Below are positions 1 through 7,093 of a DNA stretch of 13,880 nucleotides, in pieces. Position numbers and translations under genes: made by a program. Origin of the DNA: an uncultured Porphyromonadaceae bacterium (GTDB lineage Bacteria > Bacteroidota > Bacteroidia > Bacteroidales > Muribaculaceae); the NCBI GenBank assembly GCA_947176355.1, contig CAMWQY010000034.1, forward strand, positions 1 through 13,880. The letters are read 5' to 3'. The notes under the pieces are model-generated. The model was not told the origin of the DNA. It did not search any database and saw nothing but the letters and a program-made list of their open reading frames with translations. Numbering within the stretch: the stretch's first letter is position 1; every line of letters begins with the position of its first letter.

Positions 1-1064
1 GGCTCAAGAAGAGCGCGGAGCATACACTTCTGAGCAGCACGGCTACCGATTACGTAAGCACCGATACGGTTGAGAGTGGCGTCAAAGTAGTCGAGACCAT
101 AGTGAACGCGGTTGAGAGCGCCTGCACGAACGATTTCGCTGAAAAGATCCATAGTTGGATCGTCCATGATAGTCACGTGGTCAGAGTCCCAACGGATTGG
201 ACGAGAAACGTGGAGCATCAATTCAGGAACGAAGAGAAGCATAGCACTTACCTTGTCGGCAACACTCTCAGTGGGATGGAAGTGACCGGTGTCGAGAGTG
301 ATCATCATATTCTTCTGAGCAGCGTATGCTGTATAGAAGTCGTTGCTGCCAACAGTGTAGCTTTCGAGACCGATACCGAATACTTTAGACTCTACGCAGT
401 CTTTCATCATGTCGTAGCGATGTTCGAATATCTGGTCGAGCGAACCCTTTAGAAGTTCACGATAGAGTGAGCGATTAAGAGTGATATCTTTGCTGCCGTC
501 GTGAACCCAAGTGTTCATGATACATGGGTCGTTCTGAGCCTCACCGATGGCCTGAGAGATAGCGCGGCAACGCTTTGAATGCTCAATCCAGAAGTCGCGA
601 ATGCCCTTATCCGGGTTAGAGAGCGAAAGGTCTCCACTCTTTGAGTGAGAGAATGAAGTAGAGTTGAAGTCGAGCTTGATATCGTGTTCTTTTGCCCATT
701 CAATCCAGCTTTGGAAATATTCGGGTGTCACTTCATCGCGATCTACAAACTTTCCTTGGAAATCACCATAGATTTCGTGCAGGTTAAGACGGTGTTTGCC
801 CGGGATAAGGCTCATAGCGTAAAGTACGTCCTTGCGGAGCTCCTCGATATTGCGAGCACGTCCGGGATAATTTCCATTGACTTGGATACCACCGGTCAGC
901 CCACCTTCGCGAGGTTCGAAACCGGTCACGTCATCAGCTTGCCAGCAGTGCATGCTGAGGTGGAAATCCTGCATTTGTTCGAGCACTTTGTCTGTGTCAA
1001 TGCCGATAGCGGCATATCTTTCCTTGGCTACTTCATAAGCCTTCTGGATAAGTTCTTCTTTCAT
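1..1064 (-). CDS. rhaA: L-rhamnose isomerase, 3' end missing (cut by window edge)
   Basis: Converts L-rhamnose to L-rhamnulose in the cytoplasm, the first committed step of rhamnose breakdown. The frame is open from the ATG at 1064 to the window edge, giving 354 residues of a family usually near 415-420, so about 60 C-terminal residues lie outside. Metal-site residues of the family can be placed: Glu234 (GLESY), Asp258 and His261 (LDTGHFHP), His285 (LHVSRP), Asp293 and Asp295 (RWDSDH) and Asp325 (GLDYFDA). The N-terminal stretch MHCWQADDVTGFE is typical of RhaA, and the sequence does not look like the much longer fucose isomerase. It lies 28 nt after the rhaB stop on the same strand and is surely cotranscribed with it. 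No Shine-Dalgarno sequence precedes the ATG; the leader is A/T-rich as is usual in Bacteroidales. The family call is very secure; the downstream end cannot be seen. Confidence 0.96.
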   Translation of the reverse strand, partial: MKEELIQKAYEVAKERYAAIGIDTDKVLEQMQDFHLSMHCWQADDVTGFEPREGGLTGGIQVNGNYPGRARNIEELRKDVLYAMSLIPGKHRLNLHEIYGDFQGKFVDRDEVTPEYFQSWIEWAKEHDIKLDFNSTSFSHSKSGDLSLSNPDKGIRDFWIEHSKRCRAISQAIGEAQNDPCIMNTWVHDGSKDITLNRSLYRELLKGSLDQIFEHRYDMMKDCVESKVFGIGLESYTVGSNDFYTAYAAQKNMMITLDTGHFHPTESVADKVSAMLLFVPELMLHVSRPIRWDSDHVTIMDDPTMDLFSEIVRAGALNRVHYGLDYFDATLNRIGAYVIGSRAAQKCMLRALLE

Positions 1065-1092
1065 AATGTATGATTGAAAATTTGGTTAGTTA

Positions 1093-2526
1093 TTATTTGC
1101 AAGGGTTATATGTTATTGTCTCAGTTGAATTAATGGCTACTTCGCGCATATCTTTGAGTGATGAAAGCGATTTGCAAGCGCGGAGCTGCATCAGAACATT
1201 GCCGAGTGCAGTGCATTCTGCAGGACCTGCCACAACAGGTATGCCAAGAGTATCGGCAGCCATCTGCATCAGGTGTTTATTGCGTGAACCACCGCCAATC
1301 ACGTGCAAACGTTTGATCTCAACGGGTGATAGTTCGCGGAGCCATTCTGTGATTTCTCCATATCTGTGAGCAAGACTTCTATAGACCACTCTGATGTAGT
1401 CTGCAGGAGTTTCCGGTTTTGGTTGACCCGTTTTTTCACAATATTCGTCGATAGCTTTTGTCATGCTCACAGGATTTGCAAATGCGGGATCATCCGGATT
1501 TACAATGCTCGGGCATTCGCTTTCAAGATAGAGTGCTGCAAGCTCAGAAATATCAGAAGGAGCATCCTTGAATTCCTCACGGCAACGCTCGAAGAGCCAG
1601 AGTCCGGTGATATTCTTGAGCACACGGATGGTATTATCTACGCCACCTTCATTGGTGAAGTTGTATTCAAGACTTTTTTCAGTGATGATTGGTCCTTCAT
1701 TTTCAATGCCGAGCAGCGACCATGTGCCACAGCTTAGATAAGCATAATCTTTGTCAGGAGTTGGCACGGCAGCTACAGCAGAAGCAGTGTCATGGCCGGC
1801 AACTGCTACGACCGGGACTTCGCCCAGTCCGGTCAATTCAGCAAGACGAGGAATAAGAGTTCCGATTTCCTCACCCGGCTCTATCATCGGTCCAAACTTG
1901 TCGCGTGAAAGACCTACTTTTGCAAGAAGCACGTCGTCAAGTTCTCCCGTATTTGGATTGAGAATCTGAGATGTAGAAGCTACCGTACGTTCAGTGACAG
2001 CTTTACCAGTCAGCATATATGAGAGAGCGTCGGGAATAAAGAGGATTTTATCTGCATTGTCGAGAACTTCAGGATTGTTTCGCCTGATAGTATCAAGCTG
2101 GAAGAGAGTGTTGAAGTCCATAAACTGGATGCCTGTTCTTGCATACACCTCTTCTTTAGGCATGTCTTTGCAGAAACGGTCTACCGCTCCCACGGTATGA
2201 GTGTCTCTATAGCAGTATGGAAGGCTTGCAATGCTACCATCTTTGAGGAAATACGCAACATCGCATCCCCAAGTGTCGATGCCGATAGTCTTGAGAGAAG
2301 GTTTTTCGGGCATTTCAGCAAGAATATCAGCACATTTCTTCATAGATTCGAGGATATGCTGATAGATAAGGGGAAGATTCCAATATTGGTGGCTACCGAT
2401 AGGGAGCATCGGATAGTGATAGCGTGCGATTTCCTGCATGTCGACTTTCTTTCCATCGAAAGAAGCGAGGATCGTACGTCCGGAAGTGGCGCCAAGGTCT
2501 ACGGCGAGATGATAAGTCTTAGTCAT
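1093..2526 (-). CDS. rhaB: Rhamnulokinase
   Basis: Phosphorylates L-rhamnulose to rhamnulose-1-phosphate with ATP in the cytoplasm; FGGY carbohydrate kinase family. With the ATG at 2526 the product is 477 residues, normal for RhaB. The N-terminal phosphate-binding motif is AVDLGATSGR (residues 8-17). GIDTWGCDVAYF (82-93), GHDTASAVAAVP (244-255; Asp246 is the likely catalytic base) and SCGTWSLLG (265-273) follow in order, and the C-terminal nucleotide-binding segment is GGGSRNKHLMQMAADTLGIP. A longer frame could start at a TTG at 2541 overlapping the rhaM stop, but the ATG sits just before the conserved core, has a purine-rich CAGGAA in front and leaves a natural 11-nt gap after rhaM. Neighbours rhaM and rhaA make the rhamnulose assignment stronger than for an isolated FGGY kinase. 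Confidence 0.95.
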   Translation of the reverse strand: MTKTYHLAVDLGATSGRTILASFDGKKVDMQEIARYHYPMLPIGSHQYWNLPLIYQHILESMKKCADILAEMPEKPSLKTIGIDTWGCDVAYFLKDGSIASLPYCYRDTHTVGAVDRFCKDMPKEEVYARTGIQFMDFNTLFQLDTIRRNNPEVLDNADKILFIPDALSYMLTGKAVTERTVASTSQILNPNTGELDDVLLAKVGLSRDKFGPMIEPGEEIGTLIPRLAELTGLGEVPVVAVAGHDTASAVAAVPTPDKDYAYLSCGTWSLLGIENEGPIITEKSLEYNFTNEGGVDNTIRVLKNITGLWLFERCREEFKDAPSDISELAALYLESECPSIVNPDDPAFANPVSMTKAIDEYCEKTGQPKPETPADYIRVVYRSLAHRYGEITEWLRELSPVEIKRLHVIGGGSRNKHLMQMAADTLGIPVVAGPAECTALGNVLMQLRACKSLSSLKDMREVAINSTETITYNPCK

Positions 2527-2537
2527 TTCCTGAGGGA

Positions 2538-2855
2538 TCAATCAAGATGGAACACTTCTTTGATAGGTACTGTGACAGGTGAGTTGTCAGGATTTACCTC
2601 CATGATGTCTGCCATGAAGTCCCACCATTTGCGAGTGATTTCATCGGCAGCTTCTGCATCCTGAGAGTTTGAATCTCCGATCACTTCCTGATATCCAAAT
2701 AGAATGTTGGTATCCTTATCCCAATATATAGAATAATTGCGCACACCAGAGTCTGCTATCTGTTTTTTGAGTTCCGGCCACAGCTGTGCATGACGTTTTT
2801 CGTACTCGGCTTCGAAGCCGGGCTTAAGAAACATTTTGAATGCGAATCTTTTCAT
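2538..2855 (-). CDS. rhaM: L-rhamnose mutarotase
   Basis: Interconverts the alpha and beta anomers of L-rhamnose so that the isomerase receives its preferred form; small cytoplasmic dimeric alpha/beta-barrel protein. The 105-residue length matches the family (about 104). Tyr18 and the catalytic His22 (Y-E-K-R-H) are at the same positions as I recall them in the Escherichia coli enzyme. The segments WPEL, NYSIYWDK and the near C-terminal WWDFMADIMEVNPDNSP with a terminal EVFHLD are all family hallmarks. It is the first gene of the rhaM-rhaB-rhaA unit, with a promoter about 90-120 nt upstream, and rhaB starts 11 nt after its stop. Confidence 0.95.
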   Translation of the reverse strand: MKRFAFKMFLKPGFEAEYEKRHAQLWPELKKQIADSGVRNYSIYWDKDTNILFGYQEVIGDSNSQDAEAADEITRKWWDFMADIMEVNPDNSPVTVPIKEVFHLD

Positions 2856-2946
2856 GGTGTTTCTGATGAGTTGTTCGTTAGTATTATTTGGTTCGTTATT
2901 AAGAGAAGAAATAGGATGAAATTTGGCTATCCTCCTACTTCTCTTG

Positions 2947-2978
2947 CAAAGTTAATAAAATTTATTGAGAAAATTCAA
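2947..2978 (-). promoter_or_regulatory. Bacteroidetes-type promoter of rhaMBA
   Basis: Read on the minus strand, a -33 TTG (2976-2978) is followed after 21 nt by TAACTTTG (2947-2954), a full match to the -7 consensus TAnnTTTG. Transcription would start near 2940, leaving a leader of about 85 nt before rhaM. The leader contains a purine-rich GTAGGAGGATAG stretch just after the promoter, too far from the ATG to be its ribosome site. The -33 element lies inside a 22-bp palindrome. Confidence 0.7.
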
Positions 2979-2982
2979 TAAA
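2961..2982. repeat. Perfect palindrome over the rhaMBA promoter
   Basis: Two 8-bp arms (TTTATTGA at 2961-2968 and TCAATAAA at 2975-2982) are separated by 6 nt. It covers the -33 element and part of the spacer of the rhaM promoter, where a repressor or activator site would be expected. It is also 25 nt past the GH95 stop and is followed on the minus strand by a short T-rich run, so a weak terminator for GH95 is the alternative reading. The region is very A/T-rich, so chance is possible. Confidence 0.4.
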
Positions 2983-3007
2983 AGTGAAAATTTTTGATTT
3001 CCTCGTA

Positions 3008-5416
3008 TTAAAAATCTAAAAATGCAGTCTTCCCGGCAACTAATTCAATGGGAATATCCTTACCATTAGCCTTGAGATTTATTTTTTCATTATTGTTGGA
3101 TGAGATAATTGCAGATACCACTCTTCCGTCTTTCCAATCAAAATCAACTGTAGCGCCGCAACGAGTGCGCAAGCCGGTTACAGACCCATCCTTCCACTGA
3201 TGGGGAAGCGCCGGCAGCAAAGTGATAGACGTTGGTGTAGATTGCAGTATCATTTCTGCGACACCTGCGGTGCCACCGAAGTTACCGTCGATTTGGAAAG
3301 GTGAGTGAGCATCGAGAAGATTGGGATAAGTGCCTCCACCACGTCGTTTGTCAGGGCCATTGTATTTGTCCGGACTCACATATTTGAGTAGTCTGCGGTA
3401 CATACTGTAAGCCCGATCTGCATCAGCAAGTCGAGCCTGAAGGTTCACACGCCATCCGGTACTCCAACCGGTAGTATTATCACCCTTTATCTCGAGAGTC
3501 TTAGCCGCTGCTTTTGCAAGTTCCGGAGTTTCTGAAAGGGATATGTGATGTCCCGGGTAGAGACCATAAAGATGTGATTGGTGGCGGTGCTGCGGGTCTT
3601 GCTCTTTGAAGTCTTCTGCCCATTCTTGCAACTGTCCGGATTTTCCAATACGGTAGGGCGCAATTTTATCAAGAGCGACGTTAATTTCTTTCACGAGTTC
3701 ACTGTCAGTATTTAGAGCAATGGCAGCATCACGTGTATCGGCAAGACATTGGCGTATCATTGCGAGATCTGCGTATGCCCCGGCAGAGGTTGCCACCGGT
3801 TTCCCATCCGGTGCGATGAAATTGTTTTCCGGAGACGTTGATGGTGAGGTGATGAGGTTGCCGTTTTTGTCCTCAATCATCCAGTCAAGGCAGAATTCAG
3901 CTGCCCCTTTAAGTGTAGGATAATATTCTCTGAGGAAATCAAGATCGCGAGTAAATAGGAAATGTTCCCAAATATGAGAAGCAATCCAAGCTCCTCCCAT
4001 ATTCCAGTTTGCCCATTGAGGGTCGCCTGAGTTGAGGCCGACAGGATTAGTAATAGCCCAGATGTCGGAATTATGCCCAAGACACCAACCTCGTTCTACA
4101 CCATAGTATTCTCGAGCTGTCTCTTTGCCGGTGATTGGAAGCTGCTTTATGAAAGTAAGGAGGGGCATGTGAAGCTCGCTGAGATTAGTCACTTCAGCAG
4201 GCCAGTAGTTTTCCTCGACATTAATGTTTGTTGTGTAATTAGAGCTCCATGGCGGGAGAAGGTATTCATTCCATAGGCCTTGAAGATTAGCAGGTACTTT
4301 TGGAGTCCGAGAAGAGCTGATCAGCAAGTATCTGCCATAATCGAAGTAAAGTTCTTCAAGATCAGGGTCGTATGCAGTGTTGTCTGTATAATTTTTGAGA
4401 CGTAGGTCTATTGGCATCTCGTTTAGAGCGGCTGGGGATTCTCCTAAGTCGATATTTACACGTGAGAAGAGTGCTGTGTAATCGGAAATATGACGTTTCA
4501 GAAGTTCGTTGAATGATTTCTTCTCCGCTCTATCAGCCTTTCGGGATGCAATTGACCTAAAGTCGGTGCCATGAGTGGAGGGATTTTTATCTGCACCGTT
4601 GAAATTAGTAGCTATTGCTACTAAAATCATGGTTTGAGTCGCATTTGTGACTGACAATGATCCGTCATTGGCGGCAGATACAGTGCCGTTTGGAGTCAAA
4701 GCTCTGATATCGGTGCGAAACCGAATGCCACGTGATTCATCATAAAGAAATTTCTGGTCGGCAGGAAGATCTACATAGCTTGGCAGAGAGGAATAAGAGG
4801 CGCTTGCCTCTGCAATGATGCTATTTTTCGAAGATCTTACTGAATAATTTTTGATTGGGGACTCAAAGGAGATAGTAAAATCGATTGGTTTTTGTGAAGT
4901 GATTTTAATTGCTATTATACTATCCGGAGCAGAGGCAATATATTCTGTTGTTATTTCGTTGTCTCCTTTAGTATAAACTACTTTCGCTGTAGCGTCGGCG
5001 AGATTCAACTTCCTGGAGTAATTGGAAGCTTCAGATTTGTCAGCGAAGTCTATAAAAAGATTTCCGATAGGCTGATAGTTGTTTGTGTAGTGTCCTTGCA
5101 CTTTTTTCTGAAGTTCTTGTGCAAGTTGATAATCGCCTGAGTCAATGGCTGCTCTAATTTCGGGAATGGCTTTATAGGCTTCCGGTGTATATACGGTAGA
5201 ATCCGGCTCTCCGGACCAGAATGTAATGTCATTTAAAGAGATGCGTTCTTTAGAAGGATTGCCATAGATAATACCGCCTTGAGTGCCATTTCCGATTACG
5301 AAAGTTTCCTCAAAGAAATCGGCGGGTCGGTCGAAAAAAATGATAGGGGTGGCTGCTGAAGCCGAGAGGCTTGCTATAGCGACAGCTAATGAAGTCAGTC
5401 GTGTTGATAATTTCAT
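3008..5416 (-). CDS. Secreted GH95 glycosidase (probable alpha-L-fucosidase)
   Basis: Glycoside hydrolase family 95 enzymes release terminal alpha-1,2-linked L-fucose by inversion; some members act on alpha-L-galactose. With the ATG at 5416 the product is 802 residues, normal for the family (a TTG at 5428 adds only four residues before the signal peptide). Residues 1-22 form a signal peptide (MKLSTR, hydrophobic core, then ASAA) with no lipobox cysteine, so it is probably periplasmic. Known catalytic residues can be placed: the Asn pair Asn397 and Asn399 in TTNINVEENYWPAE, Glu530 in STSPEN and Asp710 in FQIDGNFGGTAG. QEWAEDF and HRHQSHLYGLYPGHH, also typical of GH95, lie between. It has its own promoter and lies directly upstream of rhaMBA. 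No susC/susD pair is visible. Family call is very secure; the exact sugar is inferred. Confidence 0.93.
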   Translation of the reverse strand: MKLSTRLTSLAVAIASLSASAATPIIFFDRPADFFEETFVIGNGTQGGIIYGNPSKERISLNDITFWSGEPDSTVYTPEAYKAIPEIRAAIDSGDYQLAQELQKKVQGHYTNNYQPIGNLFIDFADKSEASNYSRKLNLADATAKVVYTKGDNEITTEYIASAPDSIIAIKITSQKPIDFTISFESPIKNYSVRSSKNSIIAEASASYSSLPSYVDLPADQKFLYDESRGIRFRTDIRALTPNGTVSAANDGSLSVTNATQTMILVAIATNFNGADKNPSTHGTDFRSIASRKADRAEKKSFNELLKRHISDYTALFSRVNIDLGESPAALNEMPIDLRLKNYTDNTAYDPDLEELYFDYGRYLLISSSRTPKVPANLQGLWNEYLLPPWSSNYTTNINVEENYWPAEVTNLSELHMPLLTFIKQLPITGKETAREYYGVERGWCLGHNSDIWAITNPVGLNSGDPQWANWNMGGAWIASHIWEHFLFTRDLDFLREYYPTLKGAAEFCLDWMIEDKNGNLITSPSTSPENNFIAPDGKPVATSAGAYADLAMIRQCLADTRDAAIALNTDSELVKEINVALDKIAPYRIGKSGQLQEWAEDFKEQDPQHRHQSHLYGLYPGHHISLSETPELAKAAAKTLEIKGDNTTGWSTGWRVNLQARLADADRAYSMYRRLLKYVSPDKYNGPDKRRGGGTYPNLLDAHSPFQIDGNFGGTAGVAEMILQSTPTSITLLPALPHQWKDGSVTGLRTRCGATVDFDWKDGRVVSAIISSNNNEKINLKANGKDIPIELVAGKTAFLDF

Positions 5417-5474
5417 GGGTGTGGTCAATAAGAAGTATTTGATTTATCGTCAAAAGGATATTCATTACAAGATG

Positions 5475-5505
5475 CAAATTTAGCGAAAATAATGGTATTT
5501 ACAAA
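5475..5505 (-). promoter_or_regulatory. Bacteroidetes-type promoter of the GH95 gene
   Basis: On the minus strand TTTG (5502-5505), a 19-nt spacer and TAAATTTG (5475-5482) match both boxes of the Bacteroidetes primary-sigma consensus. The expected start near 5470 leaves a leader of about 55 nt before the GH95 ATG at 5416. The left arm of the 15-bp inverted repeat begins 11 nt upstream of the -33 box, a natural place for an activator or repressor. Confidence 0.7.
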
Positions 5506-5515
5506 ATTTAAGGTG

Positions 5516-5619
5516 ATTTTAAACCATTCACATTGATAAAACGTCATTACATTGTATTAAGAACATACTTTTCGTAGACTTTTCAATAGTGGGTAAAAAG
5601 TTATTGAATGGTTTAAAAT
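5516..5619. repeat. 15-bp perfect inverted repeat between divergent genes
   Basis: The arm ATTTTAAACCATTCA at 5516-5530 is repeated exactly in inverted form at 5605-5619 (TGAATGGTTTAAAAT), 74 nt apart. Both arms lie in the 221-nt gap between the GH95 gene and the acetyltransferase; the right arm ends 18 nt before the acetyltransferase ATG. Possible roles are paired operator sites for one regulator serving both genes, or the borders of a small invertible segment. No invertase gene is in the window. The repeat itself is directly visible; its role is unknown. Confidence 0.8.
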
Positions 5620-5637
5620 GATATAAAACTGATAGTT

Positions 5638-6105
5638 ATGATAAGATTTGCACAAATAAAAGATCTCGACAGTGTGATGAAATTGCTTCATCAAGTCAAT
5701 GATGTACATGCAGAAGGGCGTCCTGATATATTTATAAAAGGACACACAAAGTATTCTCCGGAGGAAGTCTTGAAAATTATCCAAAATCCGCTCACTCCTG
5801 TTTTTGTCTATGAAGGTGAGAATGGATTTGTTGAGGGATATTGCTTTTGTATTGTAGAAGATAACACCGATTCAAAGCATCTGGTGCCTATCAAGACTCT
5901 TTATATAGATGATCTGTGCGTGAGCGAAGAGAGTCGTGGTAAACGTATCGGCACACAACTTTACAATTTTGTAAAAGAATATGCCAAAGCAAATGGCTTC
6001 TACAACATCACCTTGAATGTATGGCAATGCAATCCTTCTGCGATGAGATTCTATGAAGCAATAGGATTGAAACCCCTTAAAGTAGGAATGGAGGAAATAT
6101 TATAA
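5638..6105 (+). CDS. GNAT-family N-acetyltransferase
   Basis: A 155-residue single-domain GNAT protein that would move an acetyl group from acetyl-CoA to an amine; the substrate cannot be told. The fold order is visible: N-terminal strand and helix (MIRFAQIKDLDSVMKLLHQV), a strand TLYIDDLCV (88-95), the acetyl-CoA pyrophosphate loop SRGKRIGT (99-106), and the C-terminal motif NVWQCNPSAMRFYEAIGLKPL (127-147) with Asn and Tyr at the usual positions. It is the only gene here on the plus strand. Its last six bases (TTATAA) are also the last six of btuD on the other strand, so the two convergent genes end inside each other. No good promoter was found; TACTTTTC at 5566-5573 is one base off the -7 consensus but lacks a spaced -33 box. 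Confidence 0.9.
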   Translation: MIRFAQIKDLDSVMKLLHQVNDVHAEGRPDIFIKGHTKYSPEEVLKIIQNPLTPVFVYEGENGFVEGYCFCIVEDNTDSKHLVPIKTLYIDDLCVSEESRGKRIGTQLYNFVKEYAKANGFYNITLNVWQCNPSAMRFYEAIGLKPLKVGMEEIL

Positions 6106-7089
6106 ATTTTCCTGGCGTCTTAATTTCGCGACAAGACTTTCAATAGATGGCAGAGCGCTGCCATCACACTCTATATACTCATGCCCATCCTGCTCATTTC
6201 TTATCTCAATCACAAATCCTTCGGCATCAGGGCTTGAATCATAACCTATCCTTTTCAGGGCTTTCTTCACCATGTCGTGCAGACGCCCGCTGCCTTTGAG
6301 CCTGACTACCCCCTTTTTATCATGCTCTATTTCAAATTGTCCGGTGGAATAGTTGAAGCGTAACCCACCTCTCTCAAAGTAATCACCGAGCAGTCCACGG
6401 AAAGCAAGGTCTTCGGGTATCCCAATATGCAAGCCATGGGTCTTGTCGAGTAGCCAAATCTTGTCGGCAATCTGCAGGGCGAGCTCCAGATCATGTGTCG
6501 ACATGAATATTGTCTTGCCTTCATCCTTAGCTATTTTATAGAGAAGTTTCATTATCTCCACTTTGCTTGGATAGTCGAGGAATGCAGTCGGTTCGTCAAG
6601 AAATATAATTTGTGTCTGCTGAGCAAGCGCTTTTGCTATCAATGCTTTTTGTCGCTCTCCGTCGCTAAGGGTATTGACGTTGCGGTGTCGAAGGTCGTCG
6701 ATACCAACAAGGCTGATCGACTTGTCGACAACTTCTTTGTCGGCAGCATGAAGTGCGCCAAAAAATGATGTATATGGACTTCTGCCAACGGCTACTAATT
6801 CTTCCACTGTCATATTCATTGTGGAAGGACGGTTAGTCAGCACTACAGCAATGCTTCGGGCAAGAATTCTCGCAGTTATATTTTTAAGATTCTTGCCCTC
6901 TAATATAATTTCCCCGGACAGTGGAGGGATAAAAGCGCTAAGGGTCTTTAATAGAGTAGATTTTCCTGCACCATTAGGACCTAACAGACATGTCAATTCA
7001 CCCGCAAGTAAATACGCATTAATATTGTCTGTGACCGGTTTGTTTTTATATCCGGTAGTTACGTCTTTTAATTCTATAGAAGTTTTCAT
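6100..7089 (-). CDS. btuD: Cobalamin ABC transporter ATPase with C-terminal extension
   Basis: ATP-hydrolysing subunit that would drive BtuC-mediated cobalamin import at the inner face of the cytoplasmic membrane. Walker A is GPNGAGKST (37-45), the signature is LSDGERQ (141-147), Walker B is IIFLDEP (161-167) and the switch histidine is His199 in STHD. Three points are odd. The place where a Q-loop glutamine is expected reads VVLTNRPS (83-90). The signature has Asp where Gly is usual. The protein is 329 residues against about 250-260 for classic BtuD, so roughly residues 243-329 form an extra domain (GLRFNYSTGQFEIEH, then an Arg/Lys-rich helix and GFVIEIRNEQDGHEY) that I do not recognise. It starts 4 nt after the btuC stop. 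From sequence alone a ferric-siderophore or haem ATPase would be possible; the riboswitch and btuB/btuG make cobalamin the best call. Confidence 0.87.
   Translation of the reverse strand: MKTSIELKDVTTGYKNKPVTDNINAYLLAGELTCLLGPNGAGKSTLLKTLSAFIPPLSGEIILEGKNLKNITARILARSIAVVLTNRPSTMNMTVEELVAVGRSPYTSFFGALHAADKEVVDKSISLVGIDDLRHRNVNTLSDGERQKALIAKALAQQTQIIFLDEPTAFLDYPSKVEIMKLLYKIAKDEGKTIFMSTHDLELALQIADKIWLLDKTHGLHIGIPEDLAFRGLLGDYFERGGLRFNYSTGQFEIEHDKKGVVRLKGSGRLHDMVKKALKRIGYDSSPDAEGFVIEIRNEQDGHEYIECDGSALPSIESLVAKLRRQENL
6146..6165. repeat. GC-rich hairpin inside the btuD 3' end, just past the acetyltransferase stop
   Basis: Perfect 8-bp arms GATGGCAG (6146-6153) and CTGCCATC (6158-6165) around a 4-nt loop. 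It is 40 nt downstream of the acetyltransferase stop and codes for DGSALPSI near the C terminus of BtuD on the other strand. It has no U-run after it, so it is not a standard terminator. It could stabilise or stall RNA ends in this convergent overlap, or be a codon coincidence. Confidence 0.4.
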
Positions 7090-7093
7090 TGTA

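Noticed and set aside
2197..2664. Plus-strand open frame of 155 codons across rhaB and rhaM
   Set aside because: It is the antisense of two well-conserved genes and its translation has no recognisable domain.
5566..5573. TACTTTTC as the -7 box of an acetyltransferase promoter
   Set aside because: One base off the consensus and no TTTG at the right spacing upstream; too weak to annotate.
5557..5784. Minus-strand open frame across the intergenic gap and the acetyltransferase start
   Set aside because: Overlaps the clear acetyltransferase gene and the inverted repeat; the translation has no family features.
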